From positions 1-61,746 of the forward strand of contig JAATFV010000019.1 in assembly GCA_015655015.1 (NCBI GenBank): a stretch of 61,746 bases of DNA, read 5' to 3'. Position numbers and translations under genes: made by a program. Each line of letters opens with the position of its first letter. Position 1 is the stretch's first letter. Below, in pieces: positions 15,819-23,447 of the stretch. This stretch comes from Chitinophagales bacterium. GTDB lineage: Bacteria; Bacteroidota; Bacteroidia; Chitinophagales; Chitinophagaceae. The notes beneath the pieces were generated by a model. That model saw only the letters and a program-made list of their open reading frames with translations. It made no database searches and had not been told where the DNA came from.

Positions 15819-16160
15819 ATGGCAGCAATTTTAGGCAGGATAAATGTACGCTAAAAAAGGTCATATTATTATAAGACAGGATAAAAAAGTATAATGATAA
15901 TGATGAACAAGGGTGCCGGCTCAACTATTTGATGATAAGGTACTTAATAAGGATGAATCATCCGAAAAAATGGAAGTGGGTGGTTTAAGATCAATTTTGA
16001 GATAAAATATCACTAGTATTTTAGTAAAACCTGGATTTAATTTGCCATCCTATAACGGCCGGCTTTATGAGAGAGGATACATGATTTTATGAAGTTCTAT
16101 GAAGATGGGAGGACCTTGTTTCAGCGTGATGGCCCGGATAGAAAAACTGTATTTTTAAAA
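15819..16160. promoter_or_regulatory. divergent control region of the mannobiose cluster
   Basis: This 342-bp AT-rich gap lies between the AraC gene and the symporter. CAGGATAAA occurs at 15836-15844 and 15877-15885, 41 bp apart (about four helical turns), each followed within ~10 bp by AAAAAG. These are good candidates for tandem AraC binding sites. TTTAATTTGCC near 16035 is a near match to a -7 element for the symporter. No other gene is seen here. Confidence 0.5.
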
Positions 16161-18008
16161 ATGAAGCTAAAACTACCTGATCTTGCCATTCTCGTAGCCT
16201 ATCTCGTCACCATGGTGGTGCTGGGATGGTCCTTGCGGAAAAAAGCCAGCCTGAATAAGGAGAATTATTTACTGGGCGGTAAATCCCTGCCCTGGTATAT
16301 GCTGGGGTTAAGCGATGCCTCAGATATGTTCGATATTTCCGGCACTATGTGGATGGTCAGCTTGTGTTTTGTGTATGGGATGAAAAGTATCTGGATACCC
16401 TGGCTGTGGCCGGTCTTCAACCAGGTGTTCATGATGATGTTCCTTTCCAGGTGGGTCCGGCGTTCCAATGCCACCACGGGCGCGGAATGGCTGGCCGGCC
16501 GGTTTGGCAAGTCCGGGCCGGGGGTTCGTTCCTCACACAACATCGTGGTGGCTTTCGCCCTGTTAAGCTGCCTGGGCTTTATGGCTTACTGGTTTGTAGG
16601 ACTGGGAAAATTCATGCAGATCTTCATTCCGTGGGACCTGGTCCAGCCTTATGTCCCTTTTCATATACGGGAGGCGCATGTCCCTCATTTTTATGGGATC
16701 GTCTTCACCTTGTTTGCTATGTTCTATTCCATCCTGGGAGGAATGCACAGCATTGTCCTGGGGGATGTGATCAAATACGTAATTATGAGTTTTGCCTGTA
16801 TCAGCATCGGGATCATTGCCATGCTGAAATTACGGGGTCATCCGGTAATAACGCCCGAAGGCTGGACAGATCCTTTTTTTCATTGGAAGCTGGACCTGGA
16901 CTGGAGTTCTATAATAGCCGATGCGAATAAAAAGATCAGGGACGATGGATTTTCCCTGTTTGGCATATTTTTCATGATGATGTTATTCAAAGGAGTATTT
17001 GCCAGCCTGGCGGGCCCTACTCCGAATTATGACATGCAAAAAGTGTTGAGCACCCGTTCCCCGCAGGAAGCCAGCAAGATGAGCGGATTTGTTTCTATCA
17101 TCTTACTGCCGATCCGTTATACGATGGTGATCGGATTGACCGTGCTGGCCCTTCTCTATTTTCCCCGGATCCGGAGCGATCTGGCGACTCCGGATGGGAC
17201 TGACTTTGAAAAAATATTACCGGCTACTATCAATAGTTTTTTACCGGTAGGCCTGATGGGCCTTGTGCTGACAGGTTTGCTGGGCGCCTTTATGGGTACT
17301 TTTTCCGGCACCCTCAATGCGGCACAGGCCTATATCGTCAATGATATCTACCTGAAATACGTCAACCCTGCCGCCTCCAACAAGAAAATCATTTCGATGA
17401 ACTATCTGGCCGGATTGGCGGTAGTCATTACAGGCGTTGTGCTGGGCTTATACGTAAAGAATGTGAATACGGTGCTGCAATGGATCGTTTCCGGCTTGTA
17501 TGGAGGATATGTAGCTTCCAATATGTTGAAATGGTATTGGTGGCGGTTTAATGCCAATGGGTTTTTCTGGGGTATGCTGGCGGGTATCGTTCCCGCTATT
17601 ATATTGGCGGTATTGAAATCAGGGGGGATCCTGAAAGGGCTGGACCTGTATTACTGGCCGCTGTTATTCGGCTTGTCCCTGGCAGGCTCGATAATCGGCA
17701 CATACGCTACGCCTCCGACAGATAAGGAGACCCTCGTTGCCTTTTACCGGGTGGTGCGGCCCTGGGGTTTCTGGGGGCCCGTACACGACCAGGTGGTAAA
17801 GGAGGACCCGTCTTTTGCGGCTAATAAAAATTTCAAATTAAATATGTTCAATGTAGCGCTGGGGATGGTGGGGCAACTATGCCTGACCATTTTACCAATG
17901 TACATCGTGTTATGGCTGAAACTACCCTTGTTGATCACCATAATTATATTGCTGGTAATTATATTGATCCTTAAAAAAACATGGTGGGACCGGCTGAATG
18001 AATATTAA
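16161..18008 (+). CDS. sodium:solute symporter (SSS family) of the mannobiose cluster
   Basis: A 615-residue sodium-coupled sugar symporter with about 13-14 membrane segments. The ATG at 16161 (MKLKLPDLAILVAY) was chosen because the SSS first helix begins here; the upstream ATG at 16089 adds a non-conserved polar extension. Family features are the loop NKENYLLGGKSLPWYMLGLS after helix 1, SDASDMFDISGTMW, and the GTFSGTLNAAQAYIVNDIYL stretch in the second half. It is the first gene of the forward operon. Import of beta-mannobiose or a related disaccharide is inferred from the neighbours. A short palindrome follows 2 nt after its stop. Confidence 0.9.
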   Translation: MKLKLPDLAILVAYLVTMVVLGWSLRKKASLNKENYLLGGKSLPWYMLGLSDASDMFDISGTMWMVSLCFVYGMKSIWIPWLWPVFNQVFMMMFLSRWVRRSNATTGAEWLAGRFGKSGPGVRSSHNIVVAFALLSCLGFMAYWFVGLGKFMQIFIPWDLVQPYVPFHIREAHVPHFYGIVFTLFAMFYSILGGMHSIVLGDVIKYVIMSFACISIGIIAMLKLRGHPVITPEGWTDPFFHWKLDLDWSSIIADANKKIRDDGFSLFGIFFMMMLFKGVFASLAGPTPNYDMQKVLSTRSPQEASKMSGFVSIILLPIRYTMVIGLTVLALLYFPRIRSDLATPDGTDFEKILPATINSFLPVGLMGLVLTGLLGAFMGTFSGTLNAAQAYIVNDIYLKYVNPAASNKKIISMNYLAGLAVVITGVVLGLYVKNVNTVLQWIVSGLYGGYVASNMLKWYWWRFNANGFFWGMLAGIVPAIILAVLKSGGILKGLDLYYWPLLFGLSLAGSIIGTYATPPTDKETLVAFYRVVRPWGFWGPVHDQVVKEDPSFAANKNFKLNMFNVALGMVGQLCLTILPMYIVLWLKLPLLITIIILLVIILILKKTWWDRLNEY

Positions 18009-18010
18009 AA

Positions 18011-18037
18011 GATGCGCTAAATTTCTAAAAGCGCATC
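18011..18037. repeat. 27-bp palindromic element, copy 1
   Basis: GATGCGCT and AGCGCATC arms (8 bp each) flank an AT-rich 11-bp loop. The same 27 bp recur at 36428-36454 with a single mismatch and a shared CCGGCA a few bases later. It sits 2 nt after the symporter stop and 33 nt before the GH130 ATG. It may be a REP-like element, a processing hairpin or an operator. Confidence 0.7.
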
Positions 18038-18070
18038 CCGGCAAACATTATTCAATTAAAATCTGTGACG

Positions 18071-19267
18071 ATGAAGAATTTGTTTAGTAAAAGGCTGACA
18101 AGACTGACCGAGAAATACGGGGAATTGATCAGTATGCCAAATGAAACGAGTGGTATTGGAAACGGGATCTTTGACAGGTATAAATATCCGGTATTGACTG
18201 CGGCGCATGCTCCCCTGTTCTGGCGCTATGATCTTAATGAAACGTCAAATCCTTTCCTTATGGAGCGATTTGGCATTAACGGCGTCTTTAATGCCGGCGC
18301 TCTCAAATGGGGAGATAAATATGTGCTGATGGCCCGGGTGGAAGGAGCTGACCGGAAATCTTTTTTTGCGATTGCCGAAAGCCCTAACGGGATCGATAAT
18401 TTCCGGTTCTGGGGTTCCCCGGTGCATATGCCGGGATCGGGGCAGGAAGAAACAAATATTTATGATATACGCCTGACCCGGCATGAGGATGGATGGGTCT
18501 ACGGACTGTTCTGTACGGAAGCAAAAGATCCTTGCGCTCCGCCTGCCGATCAATCGGCCGCCATTGCACAATGTGGCATTGCCCGCACGAAAGACCTGGT
18601 GACCTGGGAAAGACTGGCCAATCTGCGAACGCATTCCCCGCAGCAACGGAATGTGGTGCTCCATCCGGAATTTGTCGACGGGAAATATGCATTTTATACC
18701 CGGCCGCAAGACGGATTTATCAATGCGGGCAGCGGCGGCGGTGTTGGTTTCGGGCTTTCGGCTTCCATAACGGATGCAAAGATCGATGAGGAGACTATCA
18801 TCGACCCGAGGATCTATCATACCATCAACGAGGCAAAGAATGGATTGGGTCCTGCGCCGCTCCGGACGCGTCTTGGCTGGCTGCATCTGGCTCATGGTGT
18901 GAGAAATACAGCTGCGGGACTGCGTTATACGCTCTACCTTTTCATGACAGACCTGAATGATCTTACCCGGGTGATCTACAAACCGGGCGGTTATTTTATC
19001 GCACCCAGGGGAGAGGAAAGAGTAGGAGACGTATCCAATGTGGTCTTCTCCAACGGATGGATTGCCGATGAGGACGGGACGGTCTTTATTTATTATGCTT
19101 CTTCCGATACCCGCATGCATGTGGCCACCACCACCGTGGATAAATTGATCGACTATGTGGTCAACACGCCCGGGGATGGATTGCATTCCGTCAATTCCGT
19201 AGCGGCCTTGCAACAGATCATTGATAGAAATAAGCAATCCACCGCCCCATCTCCTGAAGTGGGATGA
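18071..19267 (+). CDS. GH130 4-O-beta-D-mannosyl-D-glucose phosphorylase
   Basis: A 398-residue GH130 phosphorylase that splits Man-beta-1,4-Glc with phosphate into alpha-mannose-1-phosphate and glucose in the cytoplasm. ATG 18071 is preferred over a GTG two codons earlier. Long stretches match GH130 subfamily 1 enzymes such as the Bacteroides fragilis mannosylglucose phosphorylase: YPVLTAAHAPLFWRYDLNET, RVEGADRKSFFA, VVLHPEFVDGKYAFYTRPQD, LHLAHGVRNTAAGLRY and NGWIADEDGTVFIYYASSDT. The expected general acid is the Asp in NIYDIRLT (residue ~132). No signal peptide is present. The epimerase that makes its substrate follows 37 nt downstream. Confidence 0.93.
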   Translation: MKNLFSKRLTRLTEKYGELISMPNETSGIGNGIFDRYKYPVLTAAHAPLFWRYDLNETSNPFLMERFGINGVFNAGALKWGDKYVLMARVEGADRKSFFAIAESPNGIDNFRFWGSPVHMPGSGQEETNIYDIRLTRHEDGWVYGLFCTEAKDPCAPPADQSAAIAQCGIARTKDLVTWERLANLRTHSPQQRNVVLHPEFVDGKYAFYTRPQDGFINAGSGGGVGFGLSASITDAKIDEETIIDPRIYHTINEAKNGLGPAPLRTRLGWLHLAHGVRNTAAGLRYTLYLFMTDLNDLTRVIYKPGGYFIAPRGEERVGDVSNVVFSNGWIADEDGTVFIYYASSDTRMHVATTTVDKLIDYVVNTPGDGLHSVNSVAALQQIIDRNKQSTAPSPEVG

Positions 19268-19304
19268 GAAAGGGAGTTAGAGGGGTAACAGCAAGAAATA
19301 CAAA

Positions 19305-20510
19305 ATGAACCTGGCAAGCTACAAAGAGGAATTAGAAGAAGAATTGGGATCTATCCTCCGTTATTGGATAACGGTTACCATCGATCCCGAAGAGGGGGGA
19401 TTTTATGGAAGGATCGACGGGAACGATAAAGTGGCGCCCGGCGCGCCCAAGGGGGTCGTATTGAATAGCCGCATTCTCTGGACTTTCAGCGCTGCCTTTT
19501 GCCATACCCGGGAGCCGGTGTACCTGTCCGTTGCGCGGAGGGCTTATGAATACCTGCTTGCTCATTTCCTGGACAAGGAATATGGAGGGGTCTATTGGAG
19601 TCTTGATCATAAGGGGACAGTCCTGAATGACCGGAAGCAGATCTATGGCCTGGCCTTCTGCCTGTACGGGCTGAGCGAATATCATATAGCTACGGGGGAG
19701 CAGGGGGCCCTGGAAGAGGCCATCACTTTATTCCGGCTGATAGAGCAGCATAGCTATGACCGGGAACGAAAAGGCTATTATGAGGCTGCCGCCCGGGATT
19801 GGACACCTCCGGAAGATTGGCGGCTTAGCGAAAAGGACGCGAATGTGCAAAAGACGATGAACACGCATCTCCATATCCTGGAAGCCTATGCCAATCTCTA
19901 CCGGGCCTGGCCGGACGCCCTTTTGCAGGAGCGGATAAAAGGGCTGCTGGAGGTGTTCACCCGATATATGATCGACGGGGCAACGGGACACCTGCTACTG
20001 TTCTTCGAGGGAGATTGGACGGTAAGGTCTCCGATGGTGTCCTATGGTCACGATATCGAGGCGGCATGGCTATTGCAGGAGTCGGCAGTCATAATCGGAG
20101 ATAAGGAATGGATAGAAAAAGCAAAGCAGCTTGCGCTGAAAATGGCCCTGGCTGCTGCAGAAGGGCTGGACGGGGACGGCGGGCTTTGGTATGAGCGGGA
20201 AGGGGCGCACCTGGTATGGGAAAAACACTGGTGGCCGCAGGCGGAAGCGATGATCGGCTTTTTCAATGCCTGGCAGGTAAGCGGGGACAATAGCTGGCTG
20301 GAGCGGTCCCTGGCCAGCTGGGCATTCGTTAAGAATTATATCAGGGATCCTGCGGGAGGAGAGTGGTGGTGGGGAGTCGGGGCCGATCATTTGCCGATGC
20401 CGGGGCAGGACAAGGCAGGCTTCTGGAAATGTCCTTACCATAATGGCAGGGCCTGCATGGAAATTATACGCCGCCTGGGCAAATGCCTGGCGGGTTTCTC
20501 TGAAATTTAA
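19305..20510 (+). CDS. cellobiose/mannobiose 2-epimerase (AGE family)
   Basis: A 401-residue (alpha/alpha)6-barrel enzyme of the N-acylglucosamine 2-epimerase family that flips C2 of the reducing-end sugar, converting beta-1,4-mannobiose to mannosylglucose. Catalytic histidines expected in cellobiose 2-epimerases are present: the THLH pair at 188/190, His249 in SYGHDIEAAWLL and His379 in CPYHNGRACMEI. Arg56 sits in NSRILWTFSAA. The aromatic stretch WEKHWWPQAEAM lines the sugar pocket. Placement directly after the GH130 phosphorylase reproduces the known Bacteroides mannan pathway and argues for mannobiose rather than cellobiose as the natural substrate. Confidence 0.92.
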   Translation: MNLASYKEELEEELGSILRYWITVTIDPEEGGFYGRIDGNDKVAPGAPKGVVLNSRILWTFSAAFCHTREPVYLSVARRAYEYLLAHFLDKEYGGVYWSLDHKGTVLNDRKQIYGLAFCLYGLSEYHIATGEQGALEEAITLFRLIEQHSYDRERKGYYEAAARDWTPPEDWRLSEKDANVQKTMNTHLHILEAYANLYRAWPDALLQERIKGLLEVFTRYMIDGATGHLLLFFEGDWTVRSPMVSYGHDIEAAWLLQESAVIIGDKEWIEKAKQLALKMALAAAEGLDGDGGLWYEREGAHLVWEKHWWPQAEAMIGFFNAWQVSGDNSWLERSLASWAFVKNYIRDPAGGEWWWGVGADHLPMPGQDKAGFWKCPYHNGRACMEIIRRLGKCLAGFSEI

Positions 20511-20572
20511 ACCCATCGGGCATTGCGCATTTGTCATTTTAATGTAGGTTGCAGAAGAAAAATTATAAAAAT

Positions 20573-21262
20573 ATGCGCCTTTTTTCACGATCTGCTGTTA
20601 TACTCATTCTGTTTGCTACTATTACATCTATGATCTCTATTCAGGCTAAAACGCTCCGTGTCATATTCTTCGGGGATTCCATCACGCAGGCGGGGGCAAA
20701 ACCCGGCGGGTATATCGTAAAAATGAGGGATGCGCTGACGCAAAAAGGCCTGGGCTCTCAGTATGAGCTGATCGGCGCCGGCGTTGGCGGCAACAAGATA
20801 TATGACCTTTATCTCCGTATGGAAGACGATGTGCTGGCGCAGAATCCGGATATCGTGTACATCTGGGTCGGCGTCAATGATGTATGGCACAAGCAGTCCT
20901 CGGGGACGGGCACTGATCCGGACAAATTTGAAAAGTTTTATGCGGCTATTATCAATAAATTACTGGACAAACATATTCGTGTGATCCTTTGTACGCCGGC
21001 AGTGATCGGGGAGAAAACCGATTTTACCAACCAGCAGGATGGCGATCTCAACGCCTATTCACAGATCATCCGCAATCTTGCCCAGAAATGGCATTGCGGC
21101 CTGGTGGATCTGCGGGAGATCTTTCATAATTATGAGCAGAAGAACAATCCGGGGAATAAGGAATCGGGCATACTGACCGTCGATAGGGTGCACCTGACGG
21201 AGGCCGGCAATCAGCTGGTCGCCGAGAAGATGCTGGAGGTCCTGCCGCCTGCTACGAAATAG
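20573..21262 (+). CDS. exported SGNH/GDSL esterase, putative acetyl-mannan esterase
   Basis: A 229-residue SGNH hydrolase from the ATG at 20573 with an N-terminal signal sequence (cleavage near SIQA). Catalytic blocks are complete: FFGDSIT with Ser36, the glycine-rich AGVGGNK block, GVND with Asn102, and DRVH with Asp204 and His207. It is 62 nt after the epimerase and in the same direction. A secreted esterase beside mannobiose genes would fit removal of acetyl groups from mannan oligosaccharides. That substrate is inference; the fold is clear. Confidence 0.85.
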   Translation: MRLFSRSAVILILFATITSMISIQAKTLRVIFFGDSITQAGAKPGGYIVKMRDALTQKGLGSQYELIGAGVGGNKIYDLYLRMEDDVLAQNPDIVYIWVGVNDVWHKQSSGTGTDPDKFEKFYAAIINKLLDKHIRVILCTPAVIGEKTDFTNQQDGDLNAYSQIIRNLAQKWHCGLVDLREIFHNYEQKNNPGNKESGILTVDRVHLTEAGNQLVAEKMLEVLPPATK

Positions 21263-21290
21263 CTGATCTTCCTTATTTTGACGGGAACTG

Positions 21291-21350
21291 GGGGGATACG
21301 CACAAGTTCTGGGGATACGCAGAATTTCGGTGGGATACGCAGAAACTCAT
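21291..21350. repeat. three imperfect 19-20-bp tandem repeats
   Basis: The unit GGGGATACGCAGAA(A/T)TTC recurs three times between the esterase and SDR genes. The GGATACGCA core is shared by all copies. No function is visible. Confidence 0.7.
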
Positions 21351-21373
21351 TGCCAAGCTGTTAAAGAGAAATT

Positions 21374-22066
21374 ATGCCTAAGACAATTATTATTACCGGA
21401 GCGAATGGCAACCTGGGTGTGGCCACCGTAAAGAAATTCCTGGACGAAGGATATAAGGTGATCGCTGTCAGCCGTTCCGGGGAGCAGCTGGGATTCGCGG
21501 CTTCGCACGAAAATTTTGAATTAAGAGAAGTGGACCTGTCGGATGAAAAGACGGCGGAAGGTTTTATAGAAGAGCTGATCAGCCTTTTGGGCAGGATCGA
21601 TGGAGCCTTGTTCCTGGCAGGAGGTTTTGCCATGGGAGATATAAATGCAACGGATGGAGAGGCGCTGAGGAAAATGATCTCCCTGAATTTTGAAACAGCC
21701 TATTTTATAGCGCGGCCTCTCTTCCGGCATATGCTGGGGAATGGGTATGGGCGTTTGGTTTTCATCGGCGCCCGTCCTGCGCTGAAACCGGAGCAGGGTA
21801 AGGGAGCGCTGGCCTATGCCTTGAGCAAATCGTTGCTGTTTCAGCTGGCTGAACTACTCAATGCTGAGGCGAAAGGAAAGAATGTGGTGGCTTCTGTAGT
21901 AGTGCCCAGCACGATCGACACGGCGATTAACAGGAGGAGCATGCCGGACGCCAATTTTGCAGGCTGGGTGCAGCCGGAGCAAATTGCCGGTATACTGGAG
22001 CTGATCTGCAGCGAAAAAGGGGATGTTATCCGGGAGCCGGTCTATAAACTGTATAATAACAGCTAG
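21374..22066 (+). CDS. short-chain dehydrogenase/reductase
   Basis: A 230-residue SDR with the coenzyme motif TGANGNLGVA (residues 8-17), an LAGG motif in place of NNAG (LFLAGGFAMG), and Tyr/Lys in YALSKSL preceded by IGARPA, where the usual Ser is replaced. The active-site Ser change and the LAGG form suggest a group of SDR-like proteins with altered or unknown activity. It is the last gene of the forward cluster, 111 nt after the esterase, across a tandem repeat, so it may or may not be cotranscribed. Confidence 0.85.
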   Translation: MPKTIIITGANGNLGVATVKKFLDEGYKVIAVSRSGEQLGFAASHENFELREVDLSDEKTAEGFIEELISLLGRIDGALFLAGGFAMGDINATDGEALRKMISLNFETAYFIARPLFRHMLGNGYGRLVFIGARPALKPEQGKGALAYALSKSLLFQLAELLNAEAKGKNVVASVVVPSTIDTAINRRSMPDANFAGWVQPEQIAGILELICSEKGDVIREPVYKLYNNS

Positions 22067-22067
22067 A

Positions 22068-22124
22068 ATCGCATGTTAACGGTGGGATTGCATGTTAACG
22101 GATGGGATTGCATGCTACAGCTGG
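22068..22124. repeat. three imperfect 19-20-bp tandem repeats
   Basis: The unit AT(T/C)GCATGTTAACGG(A)TGGG is repeated starting 2 nt after the SDR stop; the third copy has degenerated (GCATGCTACAGCTGG). It is unrelated in sequence to the repeat at 21291-21350. Confidence 0.7.
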
Positions 22125-22140
22125 AATAAAACGGGAATAA

Positions 22141-22172
22141 AAAAAGCGGGCCGGCAGGCCCGCTTTTCTTTT
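22141..22172. terminator. bidirectional intrinsic terminator
   Basis: Perfect stem AAGCGGGCC / GGCCCGCTT with a GGCA loop, A-rich before and T-rich after. It lies between the convergent SDR and CBM48 genes and can serve both. Confidence 0.85.
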
Positions 22173-22204
22173 AGATCGTCAACACGCTTAGATCGTCAAC
22201 ACGC
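22171..22204. repeat. perfect 17-bp tandem duplication across a stop codon
   Basis: TTAGATCGTCAACACGC occurs twice back to back. The copy at 22188-22204 encodes the last codons and stop of the CBM48 protein on the minus strand. The copy at 22171-22187 repeats them just beyond the stop, next to the terminator. Confidence 0.9.
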
Positions 22205-22499
22205 TGTTCCACCCCGTTACGCCATCCGGCTCACGCAAGGGATTCTCGATGTCTTCCATCCACATCTTGTCGTCAATGAAGAATTTGTAATAATACTTGC
22301 CATGAGGCAACATAGGAATAACAATTTTCCAGCATCCGCCCTTCTTCTTCTCCGGTTGCATTTTCAATTCATCCGGTGACCAATGATTGAATGTGCCGGC
22401 CAGAGAGATATGGGAACAGGCTGCTGCATTCAGGTGGTGAACATAAAATTCGATCGTTTTTTTTCGCCTGTTGACATAAGGCGATTCGTGAGATTTCAT
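22188..22499 (-). CDS. stand-alone CBM48/AMPK-type glycogen-binding domain protein
   Basis: A 103-residue protein consisting of a single early-set (CBM48/AMPK1 glycogen-binding) domain. The signature is SLAGTFNHWSPDELKMQPE, then W-KIVIPMLPHGKYYYKFFI and DGVTGWNSVLTI at the C-terminus. Such domains bind alpha-glucans or link partner proteins to them. No catalytic domain is attached and no signal peptide is present, so it is cytoplasmic. Convergent with the SDR gene; a perfect 17-bp duplication marks its stop. Stand-alone forms are widespread in Bacteroidota but their role is unclear. Confidence 0.85.
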   Translation of the reverse strand: MKSHESPYVNRRKKTIEFYVHHLNAAACSHISLAGTFNHWSPDELKMQPEKKKGGCWKIVIPMLPHGKYYYKFFIDDKMWMEDIENPLREPDGVTGWNSVLTI

Positions 22500-22730
22500 A
22501 GCAACCCCCTTTTTTAGATTTTAAAATCGGCTTTCAAGGATAGCTTCAGATAGCAGCATTCCAAACTACAGTTAATGTTTAGGAGAGTTACATAAGTTAC
22601 GATTTTTTTTGGCATCTTGCAGGAAGAAAGGGGATTTTTTTGCTAAAACGGTTTAATGTCATTTTAATGAGGCAATGAGAGAGATGCCCCGGCGATTGAA
22701 TAAATTTATAGGCTAACATGCAAAATTCAT

Positions 22731-22737
22731 AGGAGGT
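22731..22737 (+). promoter_or_regulatory. perfect Shine-Dalgarno AGGAGGT
   Basis: AGGAGGT ends 5 nt before the ATG at 22743 of the response regulator. Strong SD sequences are rare in this phylum, where the anti-SD is sequestered on the ribosome. TAAATTTA at 22701-22708 is a near -7 element. Confidence 0.6.
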
Positions 22738-22742
22738 ATATT

Positions 22743-23435
22743 ATGGCAGATACAAAAATACTGTTGGTGGAGGATGAAAAGAAGATTGCGGAAACCCTCC
22801 GGAAGGGATTGACAGAACAGCATTATGAAGTGGATGTAGCTTATGACGGAGGGGTCGGCAAAAAATTATTCGATGCCAATTCCTATGACCTTGCGATATT
22901 GGATATTAATCTGCCGGTCATGAATGGCTATGAGTTGGCCCGTCATATCCGTAATTATAATGAGGATATCCTGGTCATCATGTTGACGGCCATGAATACA
23001 ACGGAAGATAAAATAGAAGGGTTTGAGGCGGGTGCGGATGATTATATCGTGAAACCTTTTGATTTCCAGGAGCTGCTGGTCCGTATCCGGGCTTTGTTGA
23101 AGCGGCTTCATCACCAGCCGGGAACCGGGACAAATATCCTGAAGGTGGGGGATCTTGTCATGAACCTGGACAGTAAAGAAGTAGCCCGGGAGGGAAGGGT
23201 GATCCCTCTGACAGCGAAAGAGTTTCAATTGCTGGAGTATTTGATCCGGAATAAGAATAAAGTGGTTTCCCGGATAGATATTGCGATGAATGTCTGGGAC
23301 ATTGACTTTGATACCAAGACGAATGTGATAGACGTATATGTCAATTTTCTGCGAAAGAAGATCGAGAAGGATTTTTCTTCCAAGCTCATTTACACGCAGG
23401 TGGGGATGGGGTATGTCTTAAAAGAAAACGCCTGA
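22743..23435 (+). CDS. OmpR-family response regulator
   Basis: A 230-residue regulator with an N-terminal receiver (acid pair Glu10-Asp11, phospho-acceptor Asp54 in LAILDINLP, switch Thr82, Lys104 in YIVKPF) and a C-terminal winged helix (~128-228; LTAKEFQLLEYLIRNKNKVV, ending YTQVGMGYVLKE). It pairs with the kinase 12 nt downstream, as in RprXY/CusRS-like envelope stress or metal-sensing systems. A perfect Shine-Dalgarno sequence precedes it. Targets are not known; nearby candidates are the beta-barrel gene or the mannobiose cluster. Confidence 0.95.
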   Translation: MADTKILLVEDEKKIAETLRKGLTEQHYEVDVAYDGGVGKKLFDANSYDLAILDINLPVMNGYELARHIRNYNEDILVIMLTAMNTTEDKIEGFEAGADDYIVKPFDFQELLVRIRALLKRLHHQPGTGTNILKVGDLVMNLDSKEVAREGRVIPLTAKEFQLLEYLIRNKNKVVSRIDIAMNVWDIDFDTKTNVIDVYVNFLRKKIEKDFSSKLIYTQVGMGYVLKENA

Positions 23436-23447
23436 GGTGATGCGCTC

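Noticed and set aside
18245..19237. 330-codon minus-strand frame inside the GH130 gene
   Set aside because: GH130 similarity is continuous on the other strand.
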